A stretch of DNA of 64,000 nucleotides from Carnegiea gigantea. Lineage: Eukaryota; Streptophyta; Magnoliopsida; Caryophyllales; Cactaceae. The position numbers and the translations under genes were made by a program. The stretch is taken from positions 124,001 through 188,000 of the forward strand of contig JAKOGI010000350.1 of NCBI GenBank assembly GCA_029747015.1, read 5' to 3'. Positions 36,165 through 47,300 of this stretch are shown piece after piece; the first letter of the stretch is position 1, and each line of letters starts with the position of its first letter. The notes under the pieces were generated by a model. It was not told the DNA's origin, did not search any database, and worked only from the letters and a program-made list of their open reading frames with translations.

Positions 36165-38477
36165 AAGACCTGGCAAAAATTGATCCTACCGGAAAACCCG
36201 ACCCAAACCCACCCAAAAATGTTGGGTTTTGAACAGGATTTTTTTGACCCGAACCTAAAATAAATCGAACTCGAAAAACCCGCAAATTAGCCAGTCAGAC
36301 CTGAACCGTCCGCGTGATCCGAACATTATATCCTTAGTTTCTGATTTTTCTCTAATTTATCCATCTTAATAATAATGGTTAGCAGGATTGTTCATTAAAC
36401 AGCCCAAAACCAGACCAGACCAGACCGAGGCCTTTCGATCCGGTCTTCGGTCCCATTTTTTGTCCACTTCGGTCTTCGTTCAGGTTCAGTTTTGGACCAG
36501 GTGGACCGAAGACTGGACCGGGACCGAATGGATGCTAGGGTTTTTTTCATTTATCGGCAGTTCAGCACTCCCACTCGCGGCTCGCCAGTCTTTTTCTTTT
36601 TTTCATTTCTTCTTCTACTCTTCTGCCGTTCTAGTTCTGGTGGTCTGCCTCCCATCAAAGTCGGCCTCCTCAGTCCTTACCCTCCTACCCTTCTTCGCCA
36701 TTTTCCCTCTCGACTCTCTCACTCGCCAGTCGCCATTTTCCCTTGCCCTTCTTCTGCCATTCTGGTTTAGGCTTTCAGCAACTTCTTAGTTCATCTCTAT
36801 CGGCTTATTCATCTCTATCGGCTCTCTCTTTCCTCTCTAGTTCATGGTCTCGCTTGCTGATTTCTCAGTTCTCACCACTGGTGCCACCTCGGCCGCCGGA
36901 GCAAAAACGCGGCCTAAATCCCCAATTTGGAGAGCTTAATTTCACTCGAATTTTTTCTCTGTATGTGTAAAGTTGAGTCTTCATTTGGAGATCTATTAGC
37001 ATAATTTGCAAAAACTATTGAATTGTGTAAAAACTATTGAATTTTGGTCTGGAGATCTGATAGGATCTGATTTGCTTCTCTCACTTGTCTAATTGTCTTG
37101 TTTCTAATATCAACCCTCGGATAATTACCGTTAAACTTGTCTATATTCATCAATTAAGTTATGGTGATATACTGATATATGGTGTAAAGTTGAACTACTT
37201 CATTCAATGATAGAAGATTTATTTGTTTGCATCTTAAATGAGGAAAACATCTTGGTGTGGTCAACTGGTCATGAGGTGCAAGCTGACCTTGCAATTTCAA
37301 TTTTCAAACAATACAAATAATATAGGAGATTATCAAACAACCCTAGCCCAGATTGCTCAAGTGCACAGCCGCCCATTTGAGATCGGTCCATAGTCGGTCC
37401 GGTCCCGGTTCGGATTGACTATAGATCAGTCCGGTCTTCGGTCCTTCAAATAACTCTTAGTCGGTCTTCGATCCAGGCTGATTCGGTCCTGAACCGATGA
37501 ACAGCCCAAATAGTTAGTCATTTTTATTGAATAATTTTAAAAGACATTATATAGCTATTGCATCCATTTACAAATTAAACAATAATAACAATTTTTTTTT
37601 CTCCATTCTCTGAAAATAATATCATACTCAAATTTTAAATTTAAAAAAAGTTAAAAATGGGTATTAAATTGCATGAAATAACTGTCTAATCTTTAAAAGA
37701 AGTTAATTTAAGTGAAGATAAGTATTAAAGATGCGCAAGTCTACCATTATATACGTAGTTAAACAAATATATTAGATATCTAATTATTTTTTAAATTAAT
37801 TAATTTGTAATAATTTAAAATTTTGATGTTATAACTGCAAGATAATATCTTGTACTTCTTTTATTCAATTTCATTTGATTTTCATTCCAACTAGTCTTGA
37901 ACTATAATACTAGTGGTAGGAAAATGGCTAGCCGTATTCATATTGAAGTCGGTCCATTAATAAAGTTTTACCTGATTGGACTCTGATAGGGTAGTTAATA
38001 AAAATATTAACTTATTAAATAGGTTATTAGTGGTCAAACTACTACAACCTATTAAAATGCTCTAAACGGGCTGCCCCATAAATAGCTGGCCTGCTATTGA
38101 CCTTCTTTCAATGTACAAGTCGATCTACTCAAAATCAAGTGAAGCTTGATTCTTTGTCTACCCACACAAAATGTCCATATATTATAATTAAAAGTTTGAA
38201 TATTTTTAATATTCTTTTAAGAAATTACAATTATTATACCTTTTCATTAAATAGCGTCAATTTTAAGTAATAAATATGCATAATTTTTGATTTTGAAAAA
38301 AGAAAAATAACTCATAGAAAAGACGCTCTAAATCCATTGGGTTGATCCGAAATCCGTAAAACTGAAATACACCCGCCCATATTTTACCCGAACCCCAAAT
38401 ACATCCGACCAGTATTTTACCGAAATCTGAATACACCCGACCCATATTTAACCTGCCCGCCTGAGTTGACAGGTCTA
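36165..38477 (+). mobile_element. Non-autonomous hAT-like element, copy B (about 1.18 kb net), interrupted
   Basis: Starts AAGACCTGGCAAAAATTGAT and ends GAGTTGACAGGTCTA. Both ends and the interior (for example CCCGCAAATTAGC, and a long match at 37920-38477) follow copy A (6418-7488) read in reverse. A 1127 bp hAT element sits inside it. The 8 bp flanks do not match well, so the exact ends may be off by a base or two. No transposase. Confidence 0.6.
36383..37509. mobile_element. Non-autonomous hAT element (1127 bp) with 8 bp target duplication
   Basis: The left end CAGGATTGTTCAT and the inverted right end TTGGGCTGTTCAT share nine of 13 bases. The flanks ATGGTTAG (36375-36382) and ATAGTTAG (37510-37517) match at seven of eight. 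Subterminal sequence is full of CGGTCTTCGGTCC-like words in opposite orientations at the two ends. The middle (about 36530-36970) is CT-rich and resembles a plant 5' UTR with short open frames (36388-36789, 36492-36770), possibly captured host sequence. No transposase. Confidence 0.75.
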
Positions 38478-38541
38478 ATAACAGCTATCCGCTAAACCGC
38501 TATCTACTACCTAAATAACTAATTTTGCTGAACAGGGCCTA

Positions 38542-39391
38542 AGAATAGGAAAATTATTTTAGTTTTTAAACAAGAAGTTAAGTAGATTCTCCACTAGATA
38601 TGTTCAATCTTTTTGTTATTCTATTGTCATTTTATATATGAGGTGGTTGATCAACAATTATTCAGCAGTTCTATTTGTATCAAGAGTTTTCTTTTCTTTT
38701 TTTTAAAGTAAATGATAAATTCATTAATTAAAAATCGTGCAATATCTACAACAAGCATTGTATTTAAATAAATTTATAACTAAAATGATAAAATTGACCA
38801 TTCAATGGAGATAATAATCAAAGCTCTTTTAAAAACTCAAGTTCTTATCAATGGCTGCTTCATAGTATAACTTCGAACAAAGAGATCTTCAAATCTTGTA
38901 TAGTTTTCCCAGTGAAAAAATTCATCTGCTATAGTAGTATGAATTCCAAAAATTAATGCCCATTGTAGATTGATCATCCGATCAGTTTACAATTCAATCT
39001 CATACAAGCAGAACAATATGAAAATTAAATAAGTTTACAGAAACGATCCAAAAAATGAAGACAACACCATCCATTATAAAAGAGTGCAGAGAAACTCTCA
39101 CAAACAAAGAGAGAATATTTATTAGTAAAACTATTAAGATTACATGAATGAAAGCGATATTGAGGCTTACCATTAGCTTATAACTCTTATGGAGAAAAGG
39201 AAAAGACTATAGTTTTTAGAGGAGCGAAAAGGAGGCTAGGAGTTTATATAATTTCTATTATTAATATTTGTATCGAGAGTTATCCATCTAATAGATACCA
39301 ATATGACTAAATTGTTCTCTTTTTTTTTTTTAAAACTCTTAGAAACCTAACTGTGTAAATGATTATGTTCACTAAATCTATATAAATATAT
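38542..39391. other. Intergenic AT-rich DNA
   Basis: No gene or bounded element recognised. Confidence 0.5.
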
Positions 39392-39758
39392 TAAGGGGTA
39401 TTTGGTAAACAGGTTTTTGAAGAGCTTTTTGTTAAAAAGAGGTTTTTTTGGACTAAAATTAGTTGTTTGACTAAGTAAAAAAAAGTTAATTTGGGTGTTT
39501 AGTGAAAAAACTTTTTAGAAGAGCTTTTTGAGTCCAAAAAACTAATTTGAAAAAGTTAATTCCATGAGCTTTTTGGACGAGCTCTTGAAGAATTAGTTTT
39601 TTATCTCACAACTTTATGAGAACAACTAAAATTTTACCAAACAGTTTTTCAACCAACAGCTAATTCAAACAGCTAATAGAAGTAGATAACTCAAATAGCT
39701 AACAGCTAATACAAATAGCTAACAGTTAACAACTAACAGCTAACAACTGTTTGCGAAA
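39392..39758. mobile_element. MITE left part, split by the Athila insertion (right end at 52292-52308)
   Basis: The left end contains TATTTGGTAAACAG. The sequence beyond the Athila 3' LTR, read inverted and joined to the bases before the 5' LTR, gives TGTTTGGCAAACAG, matching at 12 of 14. The interior has opposed AAGAGCTTTT/AAAAAGCTC words. The whole would be about 380 bp. Flanks AAATATAT and AAATACGA agree at five of eight, weak support for a hAT duplication. Confidence 0.5.
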
Positions 39759-41091
39759 TGGTAAACCTCTATTTTCACCTCTTTCAAGCTTAAGTTTAAC
39801 TTCTTCATTTTCAGCGATTTTTGTATTGAACTTCAAAGTATACTAGTTGAATAGAATTCTTTTACTTTGATTTCGCTTATGTGAGATGTTTTCATATTTT
39901 CAGGAGTTCCAGATTAAGGAAAGAGGAAAACCCATCAATGCCGTGCGAAAGGAAGGTCAAGAAGGCGGATTTCAAGCTAAAAAGGAGGTTTGTCAAAGCC
40001 CATAGAACTGGCATGGGGGCACCACGCCAGGCAGTGCAGTCGTGCCAAGCAAGGAATGCAGGAGTGAGCTGGCCAGGGATGTGGCACAGTGGCACCGTGC
40101 CACTTTAGTGCCCTGCGCGATTAATTATTTGGTCGCGGCGACTGTTAGGCTATCTTGTAATTTTTTTTATGAGCTCTCGAAAAGGGCGATTTTTATGTTT
40201 TAATACTCTAGTTTCCTTTCTCAAAAATTCGAAGCATTGGATTGAAGTTAGTTTTGATACGAATTCGCACAATTGCTTCTGGAATCAATTAAAGTACGTT
40301 CTTTCTTCTTATTTCTTTTGCGTTCTAAACTAAAGTTTGTACCTTTAGTCATGTTTTCCGGGTTCTTGCTAATGATTGTGATTTGAAGTATGATTAGAGG
40401 CTAAATTAGTAGTCTTGGATTGGGTGCTGCCCCTATTATGCAAAAGTGAATCATGTTTTAGGTTTTTGTGAATCGTGTCCATGACTGCAATGCGAATTCC
40501 TGTATAGTGCGTCAACTGTTTGATGAATTGCTTGAAAGAATTTTATTCACTGTTTCTAATTAGGGTCTAGGAGATCAACGAAAGTTGAATCCTTTATCTA
40601 GTGTGACGTTGCAGGCAATTGATTTTCATGGCGTGAAAACAGTTGGGGTTTCAATTGGGATTATTTAATTACACAATCCTATGACCTTGATAATCCTAGT
40701 TTCATGAAAATAGATAACCAGGACCATTTCAGTCAGTCTATTGACCTTTTGAAAGAAGACTTAGATGTACTTTAAATCGTAATCCTTTCTACTTTGATTC
40801 ATTCACGGACATGATTTGTTTGACTTAGTCATGATTCATATAGCACAATAGTGTGGTGAACCCCAATCTAGGACCTTTGATAACATTGAATTAGATAATT
40901 CAGCAGCTTTCAGCAGAATAGTACTCCTAGTTAGTAACATTCATCTAAAGTAGATTTTTACCTGACTTGAGTATTATAAGTTGAATTCGGTGATTAAAAC
41001 CATGTTCTTTGTGGACAGGACCCATACGTGCCGTTGCTAGCTACAACTGGCGCCGTTGCTAGTGCACTTGCGGTAACATTTTAAGATAACA
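39759..41091 (+). repeat. Athila 5' LTR
   Basis: 1333 bp, TGGTAA...ATAACA. Partner of 50951-52291. It carries a palindromic GGCAC/GTGCC block at about 40082-40104 and, near its end, a duplicated CCGTTGCTAG that the other LTR lacks. Confidence 0.9.
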
Positions 41092-41097
41092 AGTTTT

Positions 41098-41115
41098 TGG
41101 CACCGCTGCCGGGGA
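41098..41115 (+). other. Athila primer binding site (tRNA-Asp type)
   Basis: TGGCACCGCTGCCGGGGA, two changes from the tRNA-Asp-complementary site of Athila elements, six bases after the LTR. Confidence 0.8.
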
Positions 41116-41370
41116 ACTTGTTTGTTTCAACATCAGAAGCGAACAAAACACTCTAGGTTAGGCTTTTTCGTTTTCTTTTTTCTTTTTTTTCTTTTCTTTT
41201 TCTCCTGTGCTCTTTAAGATTTGCTTGGACTTGCTTACGCTTGGTGTAGTTTTTGACTTTGTACGCACAGGCGCAGTTAGAGGGATCGACCACTCATTCC
41301 CTTTGACCCTGAGATAGAAGCCGTTGTGCGGAGGCAAAGCGGTGCGAGGAAGCGACAACAACAAGTCATC

Positions 41371-42650
41371 ATGGCCGAGAGAAATCCTAGGGTGCTGCGG
41401 GACCATGTCTCACCTCAGGCCACCGCTATCACTTCGTCCATCGTCAACCTCACCGTCGAAGCAAACAACTTCGAGCTGTGGCCCACTCTTGTGTCCTTCG
41501 TGGAGAAGGACCAATTCAGTGGACGTCCCACGGAGAACCCCCACATTCACCTTCGCAACTTCTTAGCGAAGTGTGACACAACCAAGCTCAACGAGGTCTC
41601 CGTCGACGCAATTAGACTAAAGCTCTTCGCCTTTTCGCTGACGGATAGAGCCAGTGACTGGCTCCTCAATGAAGAGGCTAATTCCTTCACTACCTGGGAG
41701 GCCTTATCGACCGCATTTCTAAGCAAGTACCTTCCCCTGTGCAACACCTCTAAGTTGAGAGCGGAAATCACTTCATTCTCTCAACGGGGCGACGAGCCAC
41801 TATATGAAGTGTGGGAAAGTTTCAAAGATCTTCAACGCCAGTGCCCTCACCATGGAGTGCCTGACTGGCTCCTAATCCAAATCTTCTATAATGGATTGGA
41901 CCAGTCTTTGAAGATGTCTGTTGATGCCGCAGCTGGCGGCACACTCATGGGGAACTCGATAGAAGCTGCGAAGGCCTTATTGGAGGAGATGGTCTCCAAC
42001 AACTACCATTGGTCCAGTGAGAGGGCAGCTCCAAAGAGGACTAGTGGAATCTATGGAGTTGGCAATTTGGACCTGCTTGCTAGCAAGGTGGATGATCTAG
42101 CACAGCGGTTTGATAGGGTTGAGACTCCGTCTGCAGGGAATTTAGTAGGAAGTTCTTCAAGTGCAATGTTTGAAGTTGGGGGCCCTTGTGAGATTTATGG
42201 CATTCAAGGTCACATTGCCGCTGAGTGCCAATCTACTTTCCAGGGTGTTGAGCATGCCAATGCAATGGAAAACTACATCCAACGCCCACAAAATAACTCC
42301 TACTCAAACACCTATAGCCCAGGTTAGAGAAATCACCCAGATTTCTCCTACTGCAACAACAACCCCATTCCACCCAATGCCACTCAACTCCAGCCTCCTA
42401 GTTTCCAATATAGGGCTCCCTACGCCCCACCTCTACAATAACAACAGCCACCCCAACCCAAGTTCAATATGGAGATTCTTATAGAGCGCTTCATAGCGAC
42501 CCAAACTAAGACCAATGAAGCACTTAGTGAGTCAGTTAGCCAATTAACTTCTAAATTTGAGACTATGATCACTTACCAGAGGATGATGGAGAACCAGAGT
42601 GCCCAGCTTGTGCAGCAGGTAAACCATTTGTCTAGATCCTAGGACATCTG
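41371..42650 (+). pseudogene. Athila gag
   Basis: The ATG at 41371 opens MAERNPRVLRD; the same frame is open upstream, so a longer family start is possible. The retrotransposon-gag domain is clear (LKLFAFSLTDRASDWLL, then FLSKYLPLCNTSKLRAEI). A zinc-knuckle-like block reads CEIYGIQGHIAAEC, with tyrosine in place of the second cysteine. The frame stops at 42325-42327 where related elements keep a tryptophan codon (SPG-stop-RNHPDFSY), resumes, and stops again near 42440 and 42640. It encodes the capsid of the particle; not functional. Confidence 0.88.
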
Positions 42651-42659
42651 CCAGGTCAA

Positions 42660-45310
42660 CGTAAGACCGATCTCAAGGGTCAGATGAATGTCATTACAAT
42701 GAGGAGTGGCAGGGAGTTAAAGGGTCCTTAAATGCCCATGAGAGAAGAAAGGAGGGAGGTAGACAATGAGAAAGATAATGACAAGGAGGTCCCTATTGAG
42801 ACTTCAAGTGAGAGGGTCCACACTGAAAGGACCCAGGAGATTCGCACGGAGCATGTTTCACCTCCAGTGAAACCTTACAAGCCTCATGTTCCATATCCCT
42901 AGAGGCTAGTGAAGGCTAAGGAGGAGCACAAGTATGGGAAGTTGCTCAAGATGTTGAAGAAGTTCCACATCAACATTCCCTTCCTGGAGGCTATTACTGA
43001 CATGCCCTCCTACGCCAAATTTCTAAAGGATCTGCTGTCCAACAAAGGGAAGCTGCTCAACAAGGCTATCATGACATTTACTAAAGAGTGCAGTGCTATT
43101 ATTCAGAACAAGCTACCTCCTAAGCTTTCAGATCCAGGAAGCTCCTCCATCCCTTGTTCAATTGAGAATGTGACTATCAGCAGGGCATTATACGATTTTG
43201 GAATTAGCGTGAGCCTCATGCCTTACTCTATATGTAAGAAGCTGCAAGTGGGGAACCTGAAACCCACTACTATTTCTTTGCAGCTAGCTGATAGATTCGT
43301 TCAAGTACTTTATGGTTATTCTTGAGGATGTCCCACTACAACTGGGCAAATTCTTCATCCCAAGTGACTTTGTGGTTACAGAGATGGAGGAAGACTCCCG
43401 CATCCCTATCATACTTGGGCGACCTTTTTTAGCCACTGTGGGACTGATGATAGATGTGAAGAACGACAAGCTCTCCCATCAACTAGGGGATGAAAAGGTG
43501 GAGTTTAGCATGCTACAAGCTATGGCCTCCCCCACCTCAGGCGACTCGTGCTGCAAAGTCGACGTGCTAGAGCAGGTACTCAATCATGAGGCTAAGACTC
43601 CATCTTCTATGGAGGATCCACTAGAGGCCGCGTTGATCGACTGCTATGCGACTGACATTTAGGGAAGAAGAAGGAGTATGCTAGACTCCTCAATGAGTCC
43701 ACTGCCTACATGCCTAGGCAGTCCCCCAAGGAGATCCTTAGTGTGGAGGAGTCCGCCTCCAAAGAGTAGGAGAAGTGCCCACAAAAGGTATAGTTGAAGC
43801 CTCTACCTTCCCATCTCAGGTATGAGTTTCTTAACTCAGCTCATCAATTCCCTATTATTGTCAGTGCTAAGTTAGATGGCCTCCAGTTGGAAAAATTATT
43901 GGATGTGCTTCGGAAGCATATGAGTGTCATTGGTTATAGTATTGATGATATTAAGGGACTCAATCCTTCATTATGCATGCATCGCATCTTTCTTGATGAA
44001 GGTCATTGCCCCTCCCAACAACCTCAGCGCCGCTTAAATCCTAATATGCAAGAGGTTGTGAAGAAAGAGGTTGTCAAATTATTTAACGCTGGAATCATCT
44101 ATCCTATCTCAGATAGTGAGTGGGTAAGTCCAGTTCAGGTGATTCCTCAAAAGGGTGGGATGACCATAATTAAGAATAAGCTAAACGAGCTCATCTTGAC
44201 TAGGACTGTGACCGGGTGATGAATGTGCATTGATTATCATATTTCCCCCTCCCCTTCATTGACCAAATGTTGAAAAGGTTGGTATGAAATTCCTTCTTCT
44301 ATTATTTGGATGGATATTCAGGTTTCTTTCAGATTCCTATCCATTCTGATGATTAGAAGAAGATGACTTTCACGTGCCTGTACGGTACCTTCGCTTATTG
44401 AAGGATGCCGTTCGAATTGTACAATACCCTGGCCATTTTCCAACGGTGCATGACTGCTATATTCTCTGATCTTATTGAGAACACTATAGAGGTGTTTATG
44501 GATAACTTCTCCATCTATGAGGTACCTTTGACCTTTGTTTAGAAAATCTAACCAAGATACTCCATAGATGCGAGGAAGTCAACCTAGTATTGAATTAGAA
44601 AAAGTGTCATTTCATGGTACATGAGGGGGTCGTACTTGGTCATGTCATCTCCACTAGGGGCATTGAGGTGAACAAAGTTAAAGTTGAGGTCATTGAGCGA
44701 TTGCCCCCTCCTACTTCGGTAAAAGGGGTACGGAGTTTCCTTGGTCATGCGGGATTTTATCGCCGCTTTATCAAGGACTTATCTAAGATCGCTAAACCTC
44801 GAACTCAGCTTCTCAGCAAGGATGCCCCATTTGTTTTTACTGATGAGTGCCATGAGGCTTTTTGTAGGATCAAACATGCACTGATTTCTGCCCCCATCAT
44901 ACAACCACCAAATTGGAATCTCCCTTTTGAGATCATGTGCGATGCTAGCGATCATGTGGTGGGGGCAGTTTTGGGACAGAGAAAAGATAAGAAGCCAGTG
45001 GTGATCTACTATGCTAGTAGAACACTGGATGAGGTATAGTAGAACTATACAATAACTGAAAAGGAGTTGCTTGCGGTCGTGTACGTAATGGAGAAGTTCC
45101 AACCTTACGTCCTATGCTCCAAGGTCATCATGTACACCGACCACTCTACACTCAAGCACCTCCTTGAGAAGAAAGATGCAAAGCCTCGCCTCATCCGGTG
45201 GATTCTGCTACTCTAGAAGTTTGATCTGAAGATCAAGGACAAGGCGGGGGCAGAAAATGTCATCGCTGACCACCTCTCCAGGCTCCTTGTTGAAAGCCAT
45301 GATGCTCCAA
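42660..45310 (+). pseudogene. Athila protease, reverse transcriptase and RNase H
   Basis: The order is protease (ALYDFGISVSLMP and IPIILGRPFLAT, 43190-43450), reverse transcriptase (43794-44600) and RNase H (44930-45290, FEIMCDASDHVVGAVLG to AGAENVIADHLSRL). The protease motif has F and I around the glycine where L and A are usual. In the polymerase the catalytic box reads FMDNFSIY near 44495-44512, with asparagine for the second aspartate. Frames change at about 43310, 43660, 44220 and 44600, with further stops at 42901 and 45039. Confidence 0.87.
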
Positions 45311-45539
45311 TTGATGATGCTTTCCTCGATGAGCATCTTATGGCTATCTCCTCAGGACAAGCCCCATGGTTCGTCGACTTCGCGAACTACTTAGCCTCGG
45401 GGATCTTCCCCCATGATCTCTCCTCCCATTAGAAGAAGAAGTTCCTCCATGATATCAAGATGTACTTTTGGGAGGAACATTTTCTCTACAAGTTGTGTGA
45501 TGATGGGATCTACGGCGCTGCCTCCCTGAGGAGGAGATT

Positions 45540-46606
45540 CGGAGCCTGATTTCATCCTGTCATGACTCTCCCTGTGGAGAACATGCTGGCACCTCTAAGA
45601 CCACTGCAAAGGTCCTCCAAGCTGGATTCTTTTGGCCTTCCTTGTTCAGGGATGTCCACCGCTACGTTCAGATATGTGATCGTTGCCGGAGGACAGGAAA
45701 CATCTCCCGGAAGAATGAGATGCCCCTCAAACTCATCCTCGAAGTTGAGATATTTGATGTTTAGGGCGTCGACTTTATGGGACCTTCCCTATCTTCGAGA
45801 GGCAACTGATTTATCTTGGTTGCTGTGGATTATATCTCCAAATGGGCGGAGGCAGTAACTAGGCCTGCCAATGACTCTAGGGTGGTGGCTAAGATTTTCA
45901 AGAAGGTCATATTTCCTTATTTTGGAGTCCAGAGGGTGCTTATCAGCAATAATGGGATGTACTTCATTGAAAAGAAACTCGAAGCCTTACTGAAGAAATA
46001 TGGAGTGCATCACAAGTATAGATTAGGCTACCACCCTCAAACAAGCGGACAACTCGAGATCTTAAATCAGAAAATCAAATCAATTTTAGAGAAGACGGTT
46101 GCGTGATCTCGTAAAGATTGGGCAGATAAGCTTGATGATGCCCTATGGGCTTATCGTACGGCATTTAAGACTCCAATCGGGACTACTCCGTTCCGGTTAG
46201 TCTATGGTAAGCCATGCCACCTCCCCGTAGAGCTAAAACATAAGGCCAACTGGGACATCAAGTACTTAAACTTCAATTTAAAGTCTGTGGGAGAGAAAAG
46301 ATTATTGCAGTAAAACGAACTTGAGGAGATCCGGTTGGATGCCTATAAAAGTTCAAAGGTATATGAGGAAAGAGTAAAAAGGTGGCATGATCGATTTATC
46401 AACTAGAGAGAGTTTAGGGAAGGTAATTTAGTTCTCCTTTTCAATTCTAGACTGAAACTCTTCTCTGGGAAACTCTGCTCCCGATGGTCGGGTCCTTTCA
46501 CAGTACCTAAGGTATACCCATAAGGAGCTATTGAGATATGCACAAAGGCCACTGGCTCATTCAAGGTAAACAGGTCTCGATTGAAGCATTACATAGCCGG
46601 TGAGTG
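45540..46606 (+). pseudogene. Athila integrase
   Basis: The clearest part is 45816-46106: VDYISKWAEAV (first catalytic aspartate present), LISNNGMYFIEKK (asparagine where the second aspartate is expected) and HPQTSGQLEILNQKIK (glutamate present). Upstream zinc-finger sequence is in another frame (45562-45858). Downstream, [21 protein letters not shown] is recognisable at about 46150-46210, after a stop at 46104-46106. The protein inserted the element DNA into chromosomes; this copy is dead. Confidence 0.85.
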
Positions 46607-47300
46607 ACTTGAAGGGAAGGTTACTTGTGCCTTCCCCGATATCTCTTCTTCTTAAAGATGCCCCACGATCAAGCTTGGGACCTAAAACAAGTGCTTCTTG
46701 GGAGGCAACCCAAGTTTTGTACCTTTCGAGGAAAAAAAAAGAAAAGAAAGGGAAAAAAGAGAAAAAGAATGAAAAAATGAGAGGAAAAGCTCAAAGAAAA
46801 ACAAGAGTAAGCAATGAAAGAGGCCACTTGATAGGAGTCAGCATGTTGGCATGGGCACTCCATGCCTGATGGCACGCCCATGCCCCCTTTGAGAAAAAAA
46901 CAGATGAAAAAAAAAGAGGGAGAATGATCATCAAGGCAAGTAGACAGCAAAATGGCACGGTAGCCCCATGTCCTAGGGCACAACCGTGTCGTTCTTGAGA
47001 TTTCAGCAAAAGACAGTGTTCCGGCACGGGGGCACCGTGCCCCCTCTGATTTCGAGTAAAAAGCCGGAGACCCTTCTTCTTCCTCATTCTTCTTCATCTC
47101 TCTTCACATTTTCTCGTTCTATAGCATACGCCCCTTGCCTCTCTCACACCCCACTTCTCACTCAAACCCCACCCCAAATCCTTCAATTTTCCTGTAATTT
47201 CTCCACCCCCACTCATATCCTTTCATTTCCCCCTCAAATTACTCTACATTTCATCCAAATTCACCCACTTACATAAGCCACTTTCTCTCTTTAGAACCCT
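46607..47300 (+). other. Athila non-coding spacer after pol
   Basis: Purine-rich runs (46728-46800), then several imperfect inverted words of the GGCAC...GTGCC kind (46840-47040), then a CT-rich leader-like stretch before the 3' ORF region. The open frames on both strands here look incidental. Confidence 0.55.

Larger units (their letters stand above)
35779..38541. mobile_element. Outer MITE of a three-level nest (interrupted)
   Basis: The left end TAAGTCGTGTTCGGGAA (35779 on) and the inverted right end TAGGCCCTGTTCAGCAA (ending 38541) match at about 12 of 17 bases. AACAGCTA-like words recur before both inner junctions. Without the inner insertion (36165-38477) it would be about 450 bp, a usual MITE size. 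No clear target duplication was found, so the pairing is tentative. Confidence 0.4.

Noticed and set aside
36388..36789. 133-codon frame as a host gene
   Set aside because: It lies inside a bounded hAT element and has no domain or homologous look; at most captured sequence.
36157..38485. 8 bp target duplication for hAT copy B
   Set aside because: The flanks CTAAATAA and ATAACAGC do not match; shifting the ends gives only a gapped match, so none was claimed.
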